Origin: Clostridiales bacterium
Lineage (GTDB): Bacteria > Bacillota > Clostridia > Lachnospirales > Lachnospiraceae
NCBI GenBank assembly: GCA_012520645.1
Contig: JAAYNV010000051.1
Location: 1-63,492, forward strand
Length of the DNA: 63,492 nucleotides
Direction of reading: 5' to 3'
Below the pieces are notes generated by a model, which ran no database searches, was not told the origin of the DNA, and worked only from the letters and a program-made list of their open reading frames with translations. Position 1 is the first letter of the stretch, and the number at the start of each line of letters is the position of its first letter. Below are positions 15,532 through 25,946 of the stretch, piece after piece. A program made the translations under genes and the position numbers.

Positions 15532-18012
15532 TTATTTCTTCTCCGGCTCCTGATCCAGCCGCATGGTCAGACTGATTCTCTTCTTCTGTAAATCTACGTC
15601 CAGTACTTTGACCTCCACAATATCCCCGACACTGACTGCCTCTAACGTATGCTTGATGAAACGGTCTGTAATACGGGAAATGTGTACCAGGCCATCCTGA
15701 TGTACACCGATGTCTACAAATACGCCGAAATCAATGACATTGCGCACCGTACCTTTTAAGATCATACCCGGTTTTAAGTCCTTCATATCCAGTACATCGC
15801 TTCGAAGGATTGGGGCAGGCATGTCGCTTCGCGGATCTCTCGCCGGCTTTTCCAATTCTTTGACTATATCAGTCAGCGTCATTTCACCAATGCCAAGCTC
15901 CTCCGCCAGCTTTTTCTTATCTCCAAGCTTCCGCTCCAGTGTCCCGACACGAGTATCAGAAACATCTCCTGCACTGCCGCCTCTGTCATTCTTCTTATTT
16001 CCACTCGCACTGCTGTTGACATTTCCGCCATTGACATGTTTGCCGTTTGATCTGCCAGCCGATTCTGTGTCCCCTGCCAGACTGCTGCCTGCGAGTGCTG
16101 CCGCAAGTGCCTTACCCATAGCCGTATTGGTATTCCTTATAAGCGGCTTTTGGTTCTTCGGATTCTTACGATTATTCTGCTTTGTGCCTTCTGTAACACC
16201 TGCCACCTGATTTCCGGTTGTACCTGTGCCGTTTTCTGCTTTCTTTGCGTTCTCGCCCGCATGGCGCACAGCTTCTCTGACATCCTCCATGGTCATGCCG
16301 AGTTTATCCAGAAGCTGCCCTGCTGCCTCATAGCTTTCCGGATGGACGCTGGTCGCGTCAAGTGGATTGTCCCCATCCAGAATACGAAGAAAACCGGCAC
16401 ACTGCTCATATGCCTTCGGTCCGAGTTTTGCCACTTTCAAAAGCTGTTTGCGGTTCGTGAAGCGTCCGTTATTTTCCCTGTAATCCACAATATTCCTTGC
16501 AATCACCTTGGAAATACCGGAGATGTATTCCAAAAGGGAAGCAGATGCCGTATTCAGATCAACACCGACCTTATTTACACAGTCCTCTACTACACCACCC
16601 AGCGCTTCGGACAATTTTTTCTGGTTCATATCATGCTGATACTGCCCCACACCGATGGATTTCGGATCAATCTTTACAAGCTCTGCAAGCGGATCCTGCA
16701 GTCTTCTTGCAATGGAAGCGGCGCTTCTCTGACCCACATCAAAGTTCGGAAATTCTTCCGTTGCCAGCTTGCTGGCAGAATATACGGAAGCTCCGGCTTC
16801 ATTGACAATAACATACTGTACCGGCATATCCAGTTCCTTAATCAACTCCACGATCACCTGTTCGGATTCTCGGGACGCAGTACCGTTTCCTACGGAAATC
16901 AGGGAAACATTGTATTTTTTAATGAGCTTTTTCAGCTCCGCCTTTGCCTCTGTCACCTTATTCTGCGGTGCCGTCGGATAAATCACCTTTGTATCCAGCA
17001 CCTTTCCGGTAGCATCCACAACCGCTAATTTACAACCGGTGCGGAATGCCGGGTCCCAGCCGAGCACAACCTTCCCTGCAATCGGCGGCTGCATCAGAAG
17101 CTGTTCCAGATTCTTGCCAAATACACTGATGGCTCCGTCCTCTGCCTTCTCGGTCAGTTCGTTTCGAATCTCCCGCTCAATTGCCGGAGCAATCAGACGT
17201 CTATAGCTGTCTTCAATAACCTCCTGTAAGACCGGCGTGGTGATTGGATTTTCTTTTGTAATCATCTTCTTTGCCAGATACTGCAGGATGCGTTCCTCCG
17301 GTGCAACGATCCTGACGGTCAGAAATTTTTCCGCTTCTCCGCGGTTTAATGCGAGAATTCTATGCCCTGCCGCTTTCTTTACTGCTTCCTCATAAGCATA
17401 ATACATTTCATAGACGCTCTCTGCCTTCTCATCCTTGGCCGTACTGGTAAGTGTTCCTTCCTCCATGGTAATATTACGGATATAGATACGGTAATCCGCC
17501 TCATCGGAAATCTGCTCCGCAATAATATCCTTCGCTCCGGCAAGTGCCGCCTGTGCACTCTCCACTTCCTTTTCCGGATCTATGTATGCTTCTGCAGAAA
17601 GCTCTAATGCCTCTGTTGTTTCCTGCGCCAGAATCAGCTGTGCTAACGGCTCCAGACCTCTCTCTCTGGCTATGCTGGCACGTGTTTTACGTTTCGGACG
17701 GTAAGGGCGGTACAAATCCTCCACGACCACCAGCGTTTCTGCTGCCAGAATCTTTTCCTTCAGTTCATCCGTCAGCTTTCCCTGCTCCTCTATACTGTTT
17801 AATACCGACTCTTTCTTCTCCTCCAGATTACGAAGATAAGTCAGTCTCTCATCCAGATTACGAAGTATCTCATCATTTAAAGCTCCTGTTGCTTCCTTCC
17901 GGTATCTGGAAATAAAAGGGATCGTATTTCCCTCATCAATCAACTTAACGGCAGCTTCCACCTGCCACCTCTCAACCTTCAGTTCACTTGTAAGCTTTGC
18001 AATAATATCCAT
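15532..18012 (-). CDS. tex: Tex-family S1 RNA-binding protein
   Basis: This is an 826-aa Tex protein, longer than the usual roughly 720 aa. The N-terminal Tex domain holds NTIPFISRYRKEATG and RPYRPKRKTRASIA. The YqgF-like domain starts at GWDPAFRTGCKLAVVD, the HhH pair includes ISKVIARNIVDYRE, and the C-terminal S1 domain contains FGVFVDIGVHQDGLVHIS. Residues about 586-692, between HhH and S1, are a low-complexity Gly/Asn/Ser/Ala/Lys insert absent from the E. coli protein. The start MDIIAKLTSELK at 18012 is chosen. Tex affects transcription elongation and RNA handling. Confidence 0.94.
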   Translation of the reverse strand: MDIIAKLTSELKVERWQVEAAVKLIDEGNTIPFISRYRKEATGALNDEILRNLDERLTYLRNLEEKKESVLNSIEEQGKLTDELKEKILAAETLVVVEDLYRPYRPKRKTRASIARERGLEPLAQLILAQETTEALELSAEAYIDPEKEVESAQAALAGAKDIIAEQISDEADYRIYIRNITMEEGTLTSTAKDEKAESVYEMYYAYEEAVKKAAGHRILALNRGEAEKFLTVRIVAPEERILQYLAKKMITKENPITTPVLQEVIEDSYRRLIAPAIEREIRNELTEKAEDGAISVFGKNLEQLLMQPPIAGKVVLGWDPAFRTGCKLAVVDATGKVLDTKVIYPTAPQNKVTEAKAELKKLIKKYNVSLISVGNGTASRESEQVIVELIKELDMPVQYVIVNEAGASVYSASKLATEEFPNFDVGQRSAASIARRLQDPLAELVKIDPKSIGVGQYQHDMNQKKLSEALGGVVEDCVNKVGVDLNTASASLLEYISGISKVIARNIVDYRENNGRFTNRKQLLKVAKLGPKAYEQCAGFLRILDGDNPLDATSVHPESYEAAGQLLDKLGMTMEDVREAVRHAGENAKKAENGTGTTGNQVAGVTEGTKQNNRKNPKNQKPLIRNTNTAMGKALAAALAGSSLAGDTESAGRSNGKHVNGGNVNSSASGNKKNDRGGSAGDVSDTRVGTLERKLGDKKKLAEELGIGEMTLTDIVKELEKPARDPRSDMPAPILRSDVLDMKDLKPGMILKGTVRNVIDFGVFVDIGVHQDGLVHISRITDRFIKHTLEAVSVGDIVEVKVLDVDLQKKRISLTMRLDQEPEKK

Positions 18013-18209
18013 TCTCTTTCTCCATTTCCTGTGTGTTCCTGCAGACAGTCCGCTCCTGCTGTTCTTCTTACGCACTGTACTTTTTATTATACATGTTCCT
18101 CTGCCCGGTTTTCAAGATTGAATTGTATTCTGTCTGCAAAAGTGTTAAACTGATATCACAGGTCAGTATAAAAAAACTTCCATCTGTTACTGATCAAAGG
18201 AGATTTAAT

Positions 18210-18632
18210 ATGGATTTTCAACCCCAGAATAAACCAAACAGTTTTTCCGTAGTTTCCATGATATTCGGTATTTTATCGCTGCTTTCCCTATGTTGTTTGA
18301 TATACTTCTCTCCCCTGTTTGGCGGACTTGCCATTTTATTTGCGCTACTGTCCAAGGGGTACGAAAAAGAGATGAACGGGAATGCAATGGCAGGACTTTC
18401 CACCGGTATTATCGGACTTGCCATTTCCTGCATTTTTATTCCCTTAATGCTTATCATGTGGGTATTTCTGATGAATTCCAAACAGTTTAGCTCAGAATTC
18501 TGGAGTTCTTATAAAGAGGTAGGGGAACGGATATATGGGGAACAGTTTGACGATATATTAGAGGATACGTTTGGCGAAGATTTTGATATTGATCACTATA
18601 TAGAAGGAGGAAGCGTATGGTCAGAGGAATAA
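18210..18632 (+). CDS. DUF4190-like small membrane protein
   Basis: This 140-aa protein begins MDFQPQNKPNSFSVVSMIFGIL and has two or three hydrophobic segments (about 13-50 and 70-92) around a KGYEKEMNGNAMAG loop, as in DUF4190-type proteins of unknown function. The acidic C-terminus is probably cytoplasmic. AAAGGAG lies 6 nt before the ATG at 18210. Its end overlaps the next gene by 16 bp, so the two are coupled. Confidence 0.75.
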   Translation: MDFQPQNKPNSFSVVSMIFGILSLLSLCCLIYFSPLFGGLAILFALLSKGYEKEMNGNAMAGLSTGIIGLAISCIFIPLMLIMWVFLMNSKQFSSEFWSSYKEVGERIYGEQFDDILEDTFGEDFDIDHYIEGGSVWSEE

Positions 18633-19114
18633 ACGGTTACAGCAGCCCCTATGAAAACTTTTCACTTTCCGGCACAGATGAAAGATTTTCACCGAAAAGC
18701 GGCATCATCCGCAATCCGGGAGAATCAACTGAAAAACTGCCCGGGAAAAAATCTTCACCGGCAGAATGCGAGACGTGTAAAAACCGTAAGTATCAGGACG
18801 GCTCCGATGAAATGGTCTCCTTCAAATCAGCGGCACATATCGCACCTGAAGCTGCTGCCGCAGCGGTACGTTCCCACGAGCAGGAGCATGTTTCGAATGC
18901 CTATAAGAAAGCTGCCATGGGAAACGGCAAGGTCATCTCTGCCTCTGTTTCCATCCGTACCTCCGTTTGTCCGGAATGCGGACGAAGCTATGTATCCGGC
19001 GGTGAGACCAGTACCCAGATTAAATATTACAATGAAGAAAATCCTTATCAGCAGGATAAAAAGGCCACTGATGCCATTCTTTATAAGGGCATGAATGTGG
19101 ATGCTGCCTGCTAA
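18617..19114 (+). CDS. SprA-related putative metalloprotein
   Basis: This 165-aa protein carries AVRSHEQEHVSNA at about residues 83-95, an HExxH zinc motif seen in SprA-related/CJM1_0395-like proteins. It also has CETCKNRKYQDGSDEMVSFK and CPECGRSYVSGG, which look like a zinc knuckle. Protease activity is possible but not shown. GGAGGAAG precedes the ATG, which lies within the end of the upstream gene. There is no signal peptide. Confidence 0.72.
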   Translation: MVRGINGYSSPYENFSLSGTDERFSPKSGIIRNPGESTEKLPGKKSSPAECETCKNRKYQDGSDEMVSFKSAAHIAPEAAAAAVRSHEQEHVSNAYKKAAMGNGKVISASVSIRTSVCPECGRSYVSGGETSTQIKYYNEENPYQQDKKATDAILYKGMNVDAAC

Positions 19115-19151
19115 TAATTAATGCTAATAAAACAGAAAGGTATTGACATCC

Positions 19152-19898
19152 ATGCAAAAAAACAGACCATCTGCCGAGTTAAAGCGTCTTGCCAAAGGTC
19201 AGCTGCTCGGCAATTACGGCGGTTATATTGCCGCTGAAATGATATACAGTCTTATTACAGTAACACTCTCCATGATTATACTGGTATCCGTGGATTTATA
19301 TTCCATAACAGGTATTGTGATCTATTATGCAATCCTGTTTCTGGTACAGGTACTGTGTTCTCTTTTTGTAGCCGGCTTTATCCGCATGTATTTGCAGACC
19401 ATAAAAACCGGTAACTATTCTTTTACTGATTTATTTTATGCGTTCAGACATCATACCGACAAGATTATCGTTATCGGTTTTATTCTGTCCCTGATCCGCT
19501 TTACACTGCAGCTGCCGCATTTACTGCTTTCCTGGTCTTTTCTTCGTACCGGCAGCTTTTCGTTTCTTTTTGCGGATCTGATTTTGTTGACCATCTTTAA
19601 TGTGCTTGCCATCTATATCAATATTACCTTTTCACAAGCATATTACATTGCTCTGGATTTTCCGGAATGTACGGCTATAGAGGCTTTGAAAATGAGTCAT
19701 CGCTTTATGAAAGGTCACAAAGGACGTTATTTCTATATTTCCATGAGTTTTCTGCCGCTTATGCTGTTGTGCCTTTGCACCTGCGGCATTGGCTATTTGT
19801 GGCTGGGTCCTTATATAGGAATGACTTTTGCCAATTTTTATATGGATCTGATGCAGAGTAAAAGAGAAGAACAGAATATGTGCCCACCGGTCGTATGA
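19152..19898 (+). CDS. DUF975-family membrane protein
   Basis: This 248-aa protein has about five to six membrane segments. It contains the DUF975-type elements LKRLAKGQLLGNYGGYI near the N-terminus, a central KTGNYSFTDLFYAFR, and ALKMSHRFMKGHKGRYF before the last pair of helices. The function of the family is unknown. The ATG at 19152 is preceded by AGAAAGG; a TTG three codons upstream is less likely. Confidence 0.82.
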   Translation: MQKNRPSAELKRLAKGQLLGNYGGYIAAEMIYSLITVTLSMIILVSVDLYSITGIVIYYAILFLVQVLCSLFVAGFIRMYLQTIKTGNYSFTDLFYAFRHHTDKIIVIGFILSLIRFTLQLPHLLLSWSFLRTGSFSFLFADLILLTIFNVLAIYINITFSQAYYIALDFPECTAIEALKMSHRFMKGHKGRYFYISMSFLPLMLLCLCTCGIGYLWLGPYIGMTFANFYMDLMQSKREEQNMCPPVV

Positions 19899-19934
19899 AA
19901 AAAGCGTAGGAATTAATTTCCTACGCTTTTCCAT
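19899..19934. terminator. Bidirectional terminator between DUF975 gene and prfB
   Basis: GCGTAGGAA and TTCCTACGC form the stem, flanked by A-runs on the left and T-runs on the right, so it works on both strands. The prfB stop codon lies in the loop side of the hairpin. Confidence 0.85.
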
Positions 19935-21032
19935 TTCAAATATGCGTTGATAAAAAGATCAATGCTTCCATCCAATACCGCATCGGTATTTCCCGACTCT
20001 GCATTTGTCCTGTGATCCTTGACCATCGTATACGGCTGCAGAACATAAGATCTGATCTGATTGCCCCAGCCAATCTCTGACACCTCTCCGCGGATATCGG
20101 AAAGTTTCTCCGCATTGGCTTCCTTTTTGAGCATGTAAAGCTTTGCCTTTAACATCTGCATTGCCTTGTCCTTGTTCTGGAACTGGGACCTTTCATTCTG
20201 GCACTGTACCACGACTCCGGTTGGAATATGTGTGATACGGATGGCAGAAGAGGTTTTATTGATATGCTGTCCACCTGCACCACTGCTTCGGTACGTGTCG
20301 ATTCTAAGGTCTCCCGGATCGATCTCCACGTCTAAATCCTCTTCAATATCCGGCATGACATCCAGGGATACGAATGAGGTCTGTCGTTTTCCCTGCGCAT
20401 TAAACGGGGAAATACGCACCAGTCTGTGCACACCCTTTTCAGACTTTAAGTAGCCATAGGCATTTAAGCCGTTGACCTGAAAGGTAACGGATTTGATACC
20501 CGCCTCATCTCCATCCAGAAAATCTAACACTTCGACTGTATAACCCTTTCGCTCTGCCCAACGGGTATACATACGATAGAGCATGTTCGCCCAGTCACAG
20601 CTCTCGGTTCCGCCCGCTCCTGCATTCAATTTTAAAATGGCATTGCATTTATCGTATTCTTCCGACAAAAGGGTACCAATACGAATGTCTTCAAACGTTT
20701 TCACAAAGCTGTCCAGTTCCTCACGGATGTCCGGTATCAGAATTTGAGCTTCCTCCGGTTCTTCCTCATAGCCCATCTGAATTAACTCCAGTATATCCTG
20801 ATACTGGGTTTCCAGCCCCTGATAAGTCTCCACCGTATCCTTGAGATTTTTCAGTTCTTTCATAAGCTTATTGGAGCGTTCCGGATCGTCCCAGAAATTC
20901 GGGGCCTCCATTTCCATCTCCAGCTCTTCTATCCTCTTTGACTTGTTAGCCAGGTCAAAGTGAATCCCTCACTTCCGCTAATGGAGTTTCATATGCCTGT
21001 AATTCGGTCTTCATGTTATCTAATTCAACCAC
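19913..21032 (-). CDS. prfB: Peptide chain release factor 2 (programmed +1 frameshift)
   Basis: RF2 ends translation at UGA and UAA. The protein is made from two frames. A 25-codon segment from GTG at 21032 (MVELDNMKTELQAYETPLAE...) ends at an in-frame TGA. A +1 shift at CTT-TGA-C then joins it to 347 codons running from DLANKSKR to the stop at 19913, giving 372 aa, normal for RF2. The tripeptide SPF (RISPFNAQG) and the catalytic GGQ (SGAGGQHINK) are present. AAGGTGGTGA lies 5 nt before the GTG. secA is directly upstream. Confidence 0.95.
20953..20972 (-). promoter_or_regulatory. prfB autoregulatory frameshift site
   Basis: The minus strand reads AGGGAT-TCA-CTT-TGA-C. CTT (20958-20960) is the slippery codon and TGA (20955-20957) the in-frame stop. 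An upstream GAGGGA can act as the internal Shine-Dalgarno-like stimulator. Low RF2 lets ribosomes pause and slip +1, the known prfB feedback loop. Confidence 0.93.
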
Positions 21033-21061
21033 TTGCGTCACCACCTTTTTCTTTTATTTTA

Positions 21062-21089
21062 TAAAATAACGGGAACCGTACGGCTCCCG
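21062..21089 (-). terminator. Hairpin between secA and prfB
   Basis: On the minus strand CGGGAGCC and GGTTCCCG pair around GTAC (21070-21089) and are followed by TTATTTTATAAAATAAAA. It could terminate or attenuate secA transcripts before prfB. Confidence 0.6.
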
Positions 21090-21102
21090 CTTTTAAGCCA
21101 GT

Positions 21103-23670
21103 TTATGCGTTTCTTCCGCAGCACTGCTTATATTTCTTGCCGCTTCCGCACGGACACGGATCGTTCGGGTATATCTTTGCCTGCGTACGTTTTACCGGTC
21201 CCTTCTGTAAGGAATCGTCCTTATTGGTACCGGTTACCTTGGCTACCGGCTCTCTCTCCACCTTCTGTTCGATTCTGACATGGAACAGAAGACGCAAGGT
21301 ATCCTCCTGAATGCCGGCAGTCATGCCGTCGAACATCTCATAACCGTTCAGCTTATACTCCACAAGCGGATCTCTCTGTCCATAAGCCTGTAATCCTGCT
21401 GCCTGACGAAGCTGCTCCATATCATCGATATGATCCATCCACTTCCTGTCGATCACCTTTAAGAGAATGACACGCTCTAACTCACGGATTGCCTCCGGCT
21501 CCGGAAACTCTGCTTCTTTGGCCTCATAAAGCTTCACTGCCTCTTCCTTTAACTGGTGCTTCAAGCTGTTCTTCTTCGGCGTCTCCACACGTCCGGTATT
21601 GACCGGGCGAAGCGGAATCACCGGAAGCAGCAGGGAATTGAGTTCCTTGAAATCCCATTCCTCAATATCCAGATCGTCACTGATGCAGGAATCCACGGAA
21701 GCCTCCACAAAGTCTGTAATCATCTTGTAGATCGCATCCCGCATGCTCTCGCCATCCAGAACCCGTCTTCTCTCTGCATAAATAATTTCTCTCTGTTCGT
21801 TCATAACCTGATCGTACTCCAACAGGTTCTTACGAATACCAAAATTGTTGTTCTCTATCTTCTTCTGTGCATTTTCAATCGCACTCGTCAGTGTCTTGTG
21901 TTCGATTTCCTGTCCTTCCGGAATTCCAAGCGCATTGAACATATTGATCAGACGCTCAGAACCAAACAGACGCATCAGATCATCTTCCAGGGAAATGTAA
22001 AACTTTGATTCACCCGGATCACCCTGACGACCGCTTCGTCCACGAAGCTGGTTGTCAATACGTCTGGATTCATGCCGCTCCGTACCGATAATCTTGAGTC
22101 CGCCGGCTTCTCTTGCCGCATCATCCAGCTTAATGTCCGTACCACGACCCGCCATGTTGGTTGCAATCGTTACCGCACCGTGCACACCTGCATCCGCAAC
22201 AATCTCTGCCTCCAGTTCGTGAAACTTCGCATTTAAGACTTTGTGTTCAATGCCCCGTCTCTTTAACATTCCGCTGAGTTCCTCGGAGGCCTCAATCGTA
22301 ATCGTGCCGACCAGTACCGGCTGTCCCTTGGCATGTGCCTCTTCTACCGCATCCACGATTGCATGAAGTTTTTCCTTTCGTGTCTTATAAACGGCATCCT
22401 GTTGATCGATTCTGGCTACCGGACGGTTGGTCGGAATCGCCACAACATCCATACCGTAGATGTCACGGAATTCCTTTTCCTCGGTCAGCGCTGTACCCGT
22501 CATACCGCACTTCTTTTCAAATTTATTAAAGAAGTTCTGGAAGGTGATCGTAGCCAATGTCTTGCTTTCCCGCTTTACCTTTACATGCTCTTTCGCTTCA
22601 ATCGCCTGATGCAGACCATCCGAATAACGACGTCCCGGCATGATACGTCCGGTAAACTCATCAACGATAAGTACCTCGTCATCCTTTACGACATAATCCT
22701 TATCACGGAACATAAGATTATGAGCCCTGAGTGCCAGATTGATATTGTGCTGGATTTCCAGATTCTCCGGATCTGCCAGGTTTTCAATCTGGAAGAACTT
22801 CTCCACCTTGGCAACACCCTGCTCCGTCAGGTTTACAATCTTGTCCTTTTCATTTACGACAAAATCTCCTGTTTCTTCCTGCACTACGCCCATGATGGCA
22901 TCCATCTTGGACATATCCTCCATATCCGCACCACGTTCCAGCTGGCGCGCCAGAATATCGCATGCTTCATAAAGCTTTGTGGACTTGCCGCTCTGACCGG
23001 AAATAATAAGCGGCGTTCTCGCTTCATCAATCAAAACGGAGTCAACCTCGTCAATGATCGCATAATGGAGATTGCGAAGTACAAGCTGCTCCTTGTAAAT
23101 AACCATGTTATCTCTCAGGTAGTCAAAACCAAGCTCATTATTGGTTACATAAGTGATGTCACAGTTATAGGCTTCCCTTCTCTCCTCCGGTTTCATGTCG
23201 TTCAATACGACACCTACCTTTAGTCCCAGAAATTCATGCACCTGTCCCATCCACTCCGCATCACGCTTTGCCAGATAGTCATTGACGGTAACGACATGCA
23301 CACCCTTTCCTTCCAGTGCATTCAGGTATGCCGGAAGCAGACAGGTCTGTGTCTTACCTTCACCGGTCTTCATTTCTGCAATACGCCCCTGATGCAGAAT
23401 AATACCACCAATCAGCTGTACCCTGTAATGCTCCGTATTCAGAACTCTTCTCGCACCTTCACGGACTACCGCATATGCCTCCGGCAGAAGGTCGTCCAGT
23501 GTCTCACCGTCCGCAAAACGTTTTTTAAATTCTTTTGTCTTCTCCCGAAGTCCCTCATCCGTCAATGCCATCATATCATCCCGCAGACTCTCAATCTTGT
23601 CTACAAGCGGCATGATGCGTTTCAACTCCCGCTCACTATGCGTTCCAAATACTTTATCAATAATACTCAT
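21103..23670 (-). CDS. secA: Preprotein translocase ATPase SecA
   Basis: SecA drives secretion through SecYEG. This 855-aa protein has Walker A (MKTGEGKT), DEAD-like [14 protein letters not shown], the helicase motifs [12 protein letters not shown] and [11 protein letters not shown]. At the C-terminus is the zinc and SecB-type motif [18 protein letters not shown]. Length and domain order are normal. prfB follows on the same strand after a hairpin, a frequent neighbour in Firmicutes. Confidence 0.98.
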   Translation of the reverse strand: MSIIDKVFGTHSERELKRIMPLVDKIESLRDDMMALTDEGLREKTKEFKKRFADGETLDDLLPEAYAVVREGARRVLNTEHYRVQLIGGIILHQGRIAEMKTGEGKTQTCLLPAYLNALEGKGVHVVTVNDYLAKRDAEWMGQVHEFLGLKVGVVLNDMKPEERREAYNCDITYVTNNELGFDYLRDNMVIYKEQLVLRNLHYAIIDEVDSVLIDEARTPLIISGQSGKSTKLYEACDILARQLERGADMEDMSKMDAIMGVVQEETGDFVVNEKDKIVNLTEQGVAKVEKFFQIENLADPENLEIQHNINLALRAHNLMFRDKDYVVKDDEVLIVDEFTGRIMPGRRYSDGLHQAIEAKEHVKVKRESKTLATITFQNFFNKFEKKCGMTGTALTEEKEFRDIYGMDVVAIPTNRPVARIDQQDAVYKTRKEKLHAIVDAVEEAHAKGQPVLVGTITIEASEELSGMLKRRGIEHKVLNAKFHELEAEIVADAGVHGAVTIATNMAGRGTDIKLDDAAREAGGLKIIGTERHESRRIDNQLRGRSGRQGDPGESKFYISLEDDLMRLFGSERLINMFNALGIPEGQEIEHKTLTSAIENAQKKIENNNFGIRKNLLEYDQVMNEQREIIYAERRRVLDGESMRDAIYKMITDFVEASVDSCISDDLDIEEWDFKELNSLLLPVIPLRPVNTGRVETPKKNSLKHQLKEEAVKLYEAKEAEFPEPEAIRELERVILLKVIDRKWMDHIDDMEQLRQAAGLQAYGQRDPLVEYKLNGYEMFDGMTAGIQEDTLRLLFHVRIEQKVEREPVAKVTGTNKDDSLQKGPVKRTQAKIYPNDPCPCGSGKKYKQCCGRNA

Positions 23671-23741
23671 ATGCCTTTAAACTCCTATGTAATATGTTGC
23701 AAACAACAAGCCACCCGCTTCATGGATACTCTTCTGTTCAC

Positions 23742-23780
23742 AAAAAAGCGGTGTGCAGGGAGTGCTTCCCTCTGCACACC
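23742..23780 (-). terminator. Terminator after the hydrogenase-like chemoreceptor gene
   Basis: On the minus strand a stem GGTGTGCAG/TGCACACC with an extra GGGA/TCCC block (23750-23780) is followed by GCTTTTTT. It lies 76 nt after the stop of the upstream gene and before secA. Confidence 0.85.
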
Positions 23781-23855
23781 GACGCTATCACCTATTGTAA
23801 CAGATTCGTGCGTTTTATTCAACTGTCGCTTCCGTTAAGATTCCGACAAATTTTT

Positions 23856-25790
23856 TCAGTCGTTTTCTTCCAGAATACGGTTTGTCTGCTCCACCATCTC
23901 CGTTATCTCATTCAGAATGCTTCCCATCTCCTCCATCGTGCCCTTGATCTGGTCACTGTGCTGCGCACTCTCATGGATACCTTCGATTGCTGTCTGAACC
24001 ACTTCCATCAGCTTCTGGATATTTTCCGTAAAACCGTTCACCGTATCATTGACGTTATGAATGACCTCTGCAATCTTTTCATCATTGCTTTGTGCATCCG
24101 CTACAGACTGTTTGGATTCATCCGAAAGCCGTCTGATATTGTCAGCAACTACCGCAAAGCCTCTTCCGGCTTCTCCTGCCCTGGCTGCTTCAATGCTGGC
24201 ATTTAAAGAAAGCAGATTGATGTTTCTGGCAATTTTTTCAACACTCTGGGACATATCCCTGAATTTACCCACATTGGTATTAATATCCTGCATACCGCTC
24301 TGAATGATCTCATTGAGCTGCTTGAGCCCATCCATATAACGGATGACATCCGTCATTTCGCCCTCATTGTGATTACCGATCTCATCAATCTCATTGGCAG
24401 CATCTCTTACCTGATTCATGCTCTGGTTCAGATGCTCTGTCACATTCTGAAGCCGTCCTGTCATCTCCCGAACCTGCTCATTGACACTGAAGATCATTTC
24501 CCGCTCCTCGTGAATTTTCTTCAGCATGTACTGATGACAGTTATCAGGCAAATTCAAGCCTCTTGCAATCGCCTTCGCCATCTCCTCACAGGATTTAAAA
24601 CCACAGGCATGGCAGTCAAAATGTCTCTCCGTTGTTGTTTTCTTTCCAAGCAGTTCAAAGGCCTTTTCCATTTCAGACTGGGAAACTGCCACCTTATTCA
24701 CATTTTCTTCCTTATAATCCCGAATAAAGTCCTCCAGCCGCAGTTCTTTGTCAAACCGGCTATATTGGGCATCCTTCCCCTTTTTCATGCCCTTTAACCG
24801 CTTTTCATGGGTATAGGTCTCCACATCATGCATGATAGCATTCATACGCATAAAATTGTAATCCTGTCCAACAGCCGGTCCGTCATTACAGCCAAACTCA
24901 CAATTTAATACATCCAATACCTGGGGCTTATAACGCTCCTCCTCACACATGTACTTTTCCAGTTCCGTGTAAACATTCTCGGTACCTTCCAGATTCATAA
25001 TATCCAGATCCGGTCTGTGATACAGCATATTTTTCATAAGTCCGCCCGGTTTCGGGTAAATGCTGCCTTCCAGTCCCTGTTCCACATCAAATTCAAATTC
25101 GGAATACAGCTTTACCTTTGGCAGTTCAATGTTTTGTGCCTGAAAGTATTCCTTCATATGTTCCATCGTAACATTGTAATCAATTAACCCCGTCATCTTA
25201 AACTCATCCCGTTTGGCAATGCAAGGGGAAATAGCCGCAATTTTTCCGCTATACTTCAAATATTTGCGCAGGTAAACCGCCGTGCAGAGCATCGGGCTCT
25301 GAATTGGAGACAGATTCTTTAACAGCTTCGGTCTGTGCTTTACCACATAATTGACAATAACAGCACACGGCTGTGTCAGAACCTTTGCATCCGGATGTTT
25401 CTCTAAAAACCGCAGATGCGCCCATGTACAGATATCGGCTCCAAATGAAACGTCATAAACACCGGCAACTCCCTCATTTCGAAGCCACTGCAGTGCATGC
25501 CTCCAGTTCCCGTCAAAGGCAATCTTAATGGCAGGTGCCACAATAACCGCAATCTTTTCCCCGCGTTTTAAATCGTTTATAAACTGCTCCGTATCATCCT
25601 CAAAGCCTCTGGCCTTATGACTGCATGCCTTAATGCAGGCTCCACATTTGATACATTTGGAATCATCAATCTCTATTATGATATCACCGTTTTCATCCTT
25701 CTTTGTCTGATTGGCATCACTGACCGGACAAACTCTGACACAGGAATTGCATCCTACACATTTGTCGGCATTTACATAAATCGTACTCAC
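23856..25790 (-). CDS. [FeFe]-hydrogenase-like sensor fused to a chemoreceptor signalling domain
   Basis: This 644-aa soluble protein has four parts. Residues 1-60 form a two-cluster ferredoxin (C11, C14, C17, C21; C46, C49, C52, C56). Residues about 75-345 are an [FeFe]-hydrogenase H-domain with L1 [10 protein letters not shown] (C142), L2 [10 protein letters not shown] (C190) and L3 [10 protein letters not shown] (C297, C301). Residues 393-418 add a CxxC...C...C FeS-type motif. Residues about 430-644 are a methyl-accepting signalling domain with the hairpin tip [20 protein letters not shown]. The four H-cluster ligands are kept, but Pro replaces the proton-relay Cys of TSCC. It starts with GTG after GGAGGG. 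An extended -10 TGATATAAT lies near 25861-25866. No transmembrane segment is present. Confidence 0.92.
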   Translation of the reverse strand: MSTIYVNADKCVGCNSCVRVCPVSDANQTKKDENGDIIIEIDDSKCIKCGACIKACSHKARGFEDDTEQFINDLKRGEKIAVIVAPAIKIAFDGNWRHALQWLRNEGVAGVYDVSFGADICTWAHLRFLEKHPDAKVLTQPCAVIVNYVVKHRPKLLKNLSPIQSPMLCTAVYLRKYLKYSGKIAAISPCIAKRDEFKMTGLIDYNVTMEHMKEYFQAQNIELPKVKLYSEFEFDVEQGLEGSIYPKPGGLMKNMLYHRPDLDIMNLEGTENVYTELEKYMCEEERYKPQVLDVLNCEFGCNDGPAVGQDYNFMRMNAIMHDVETYTHEKRLKGMKKGKDAQYSRFDKELRLEDFIRDYKEENVNKVAVSQSEMEKAFELLGKKTTTERHFDCHACGFKSCEEMAKAIARGLNLPDNCHQYMLKKIHEEREMIFSVNEQVREMTGRLQNVTEHLNQSMNQVRDAANEIDEIGNHNEGEMTDVIRYMDGLKQLNEIIQSGMQDINTNVGKFRDMSQSVEKIARNINLLSLNASIEAARAGEAGRGFAVVADNIRRLSDESKQSVADAQSNDEKIAEVIHNVNDTVNGFTENIQKLMEVVQTAIEGIHESAQHSDQIKGTMEEMGSILNEITEMVEQTNRILEEND

Positions 25791-25946
25791 CCGTAACCCT
25801 CCGTTTTTTCTTTTGCAGACTCCTTCATTTTGAATCTGGAATCATTATTACATAGCATTCATTATATCACATTTCTTTTCATGAAGAAAGCGAAACTCAA
25901 GAAACTTTTCTATATGAAAACTCCCCTCGTTTATTTTTATTATGTT

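Noticed and set aside
22333..23223. Long plus-strand frame opposite secA
   Set aside because: A shadow of secA on the other strand with no ribosome site or family motifs; similar frames opposite tex, etfA and the GTPase-NYN gene were dropped for the same reason.
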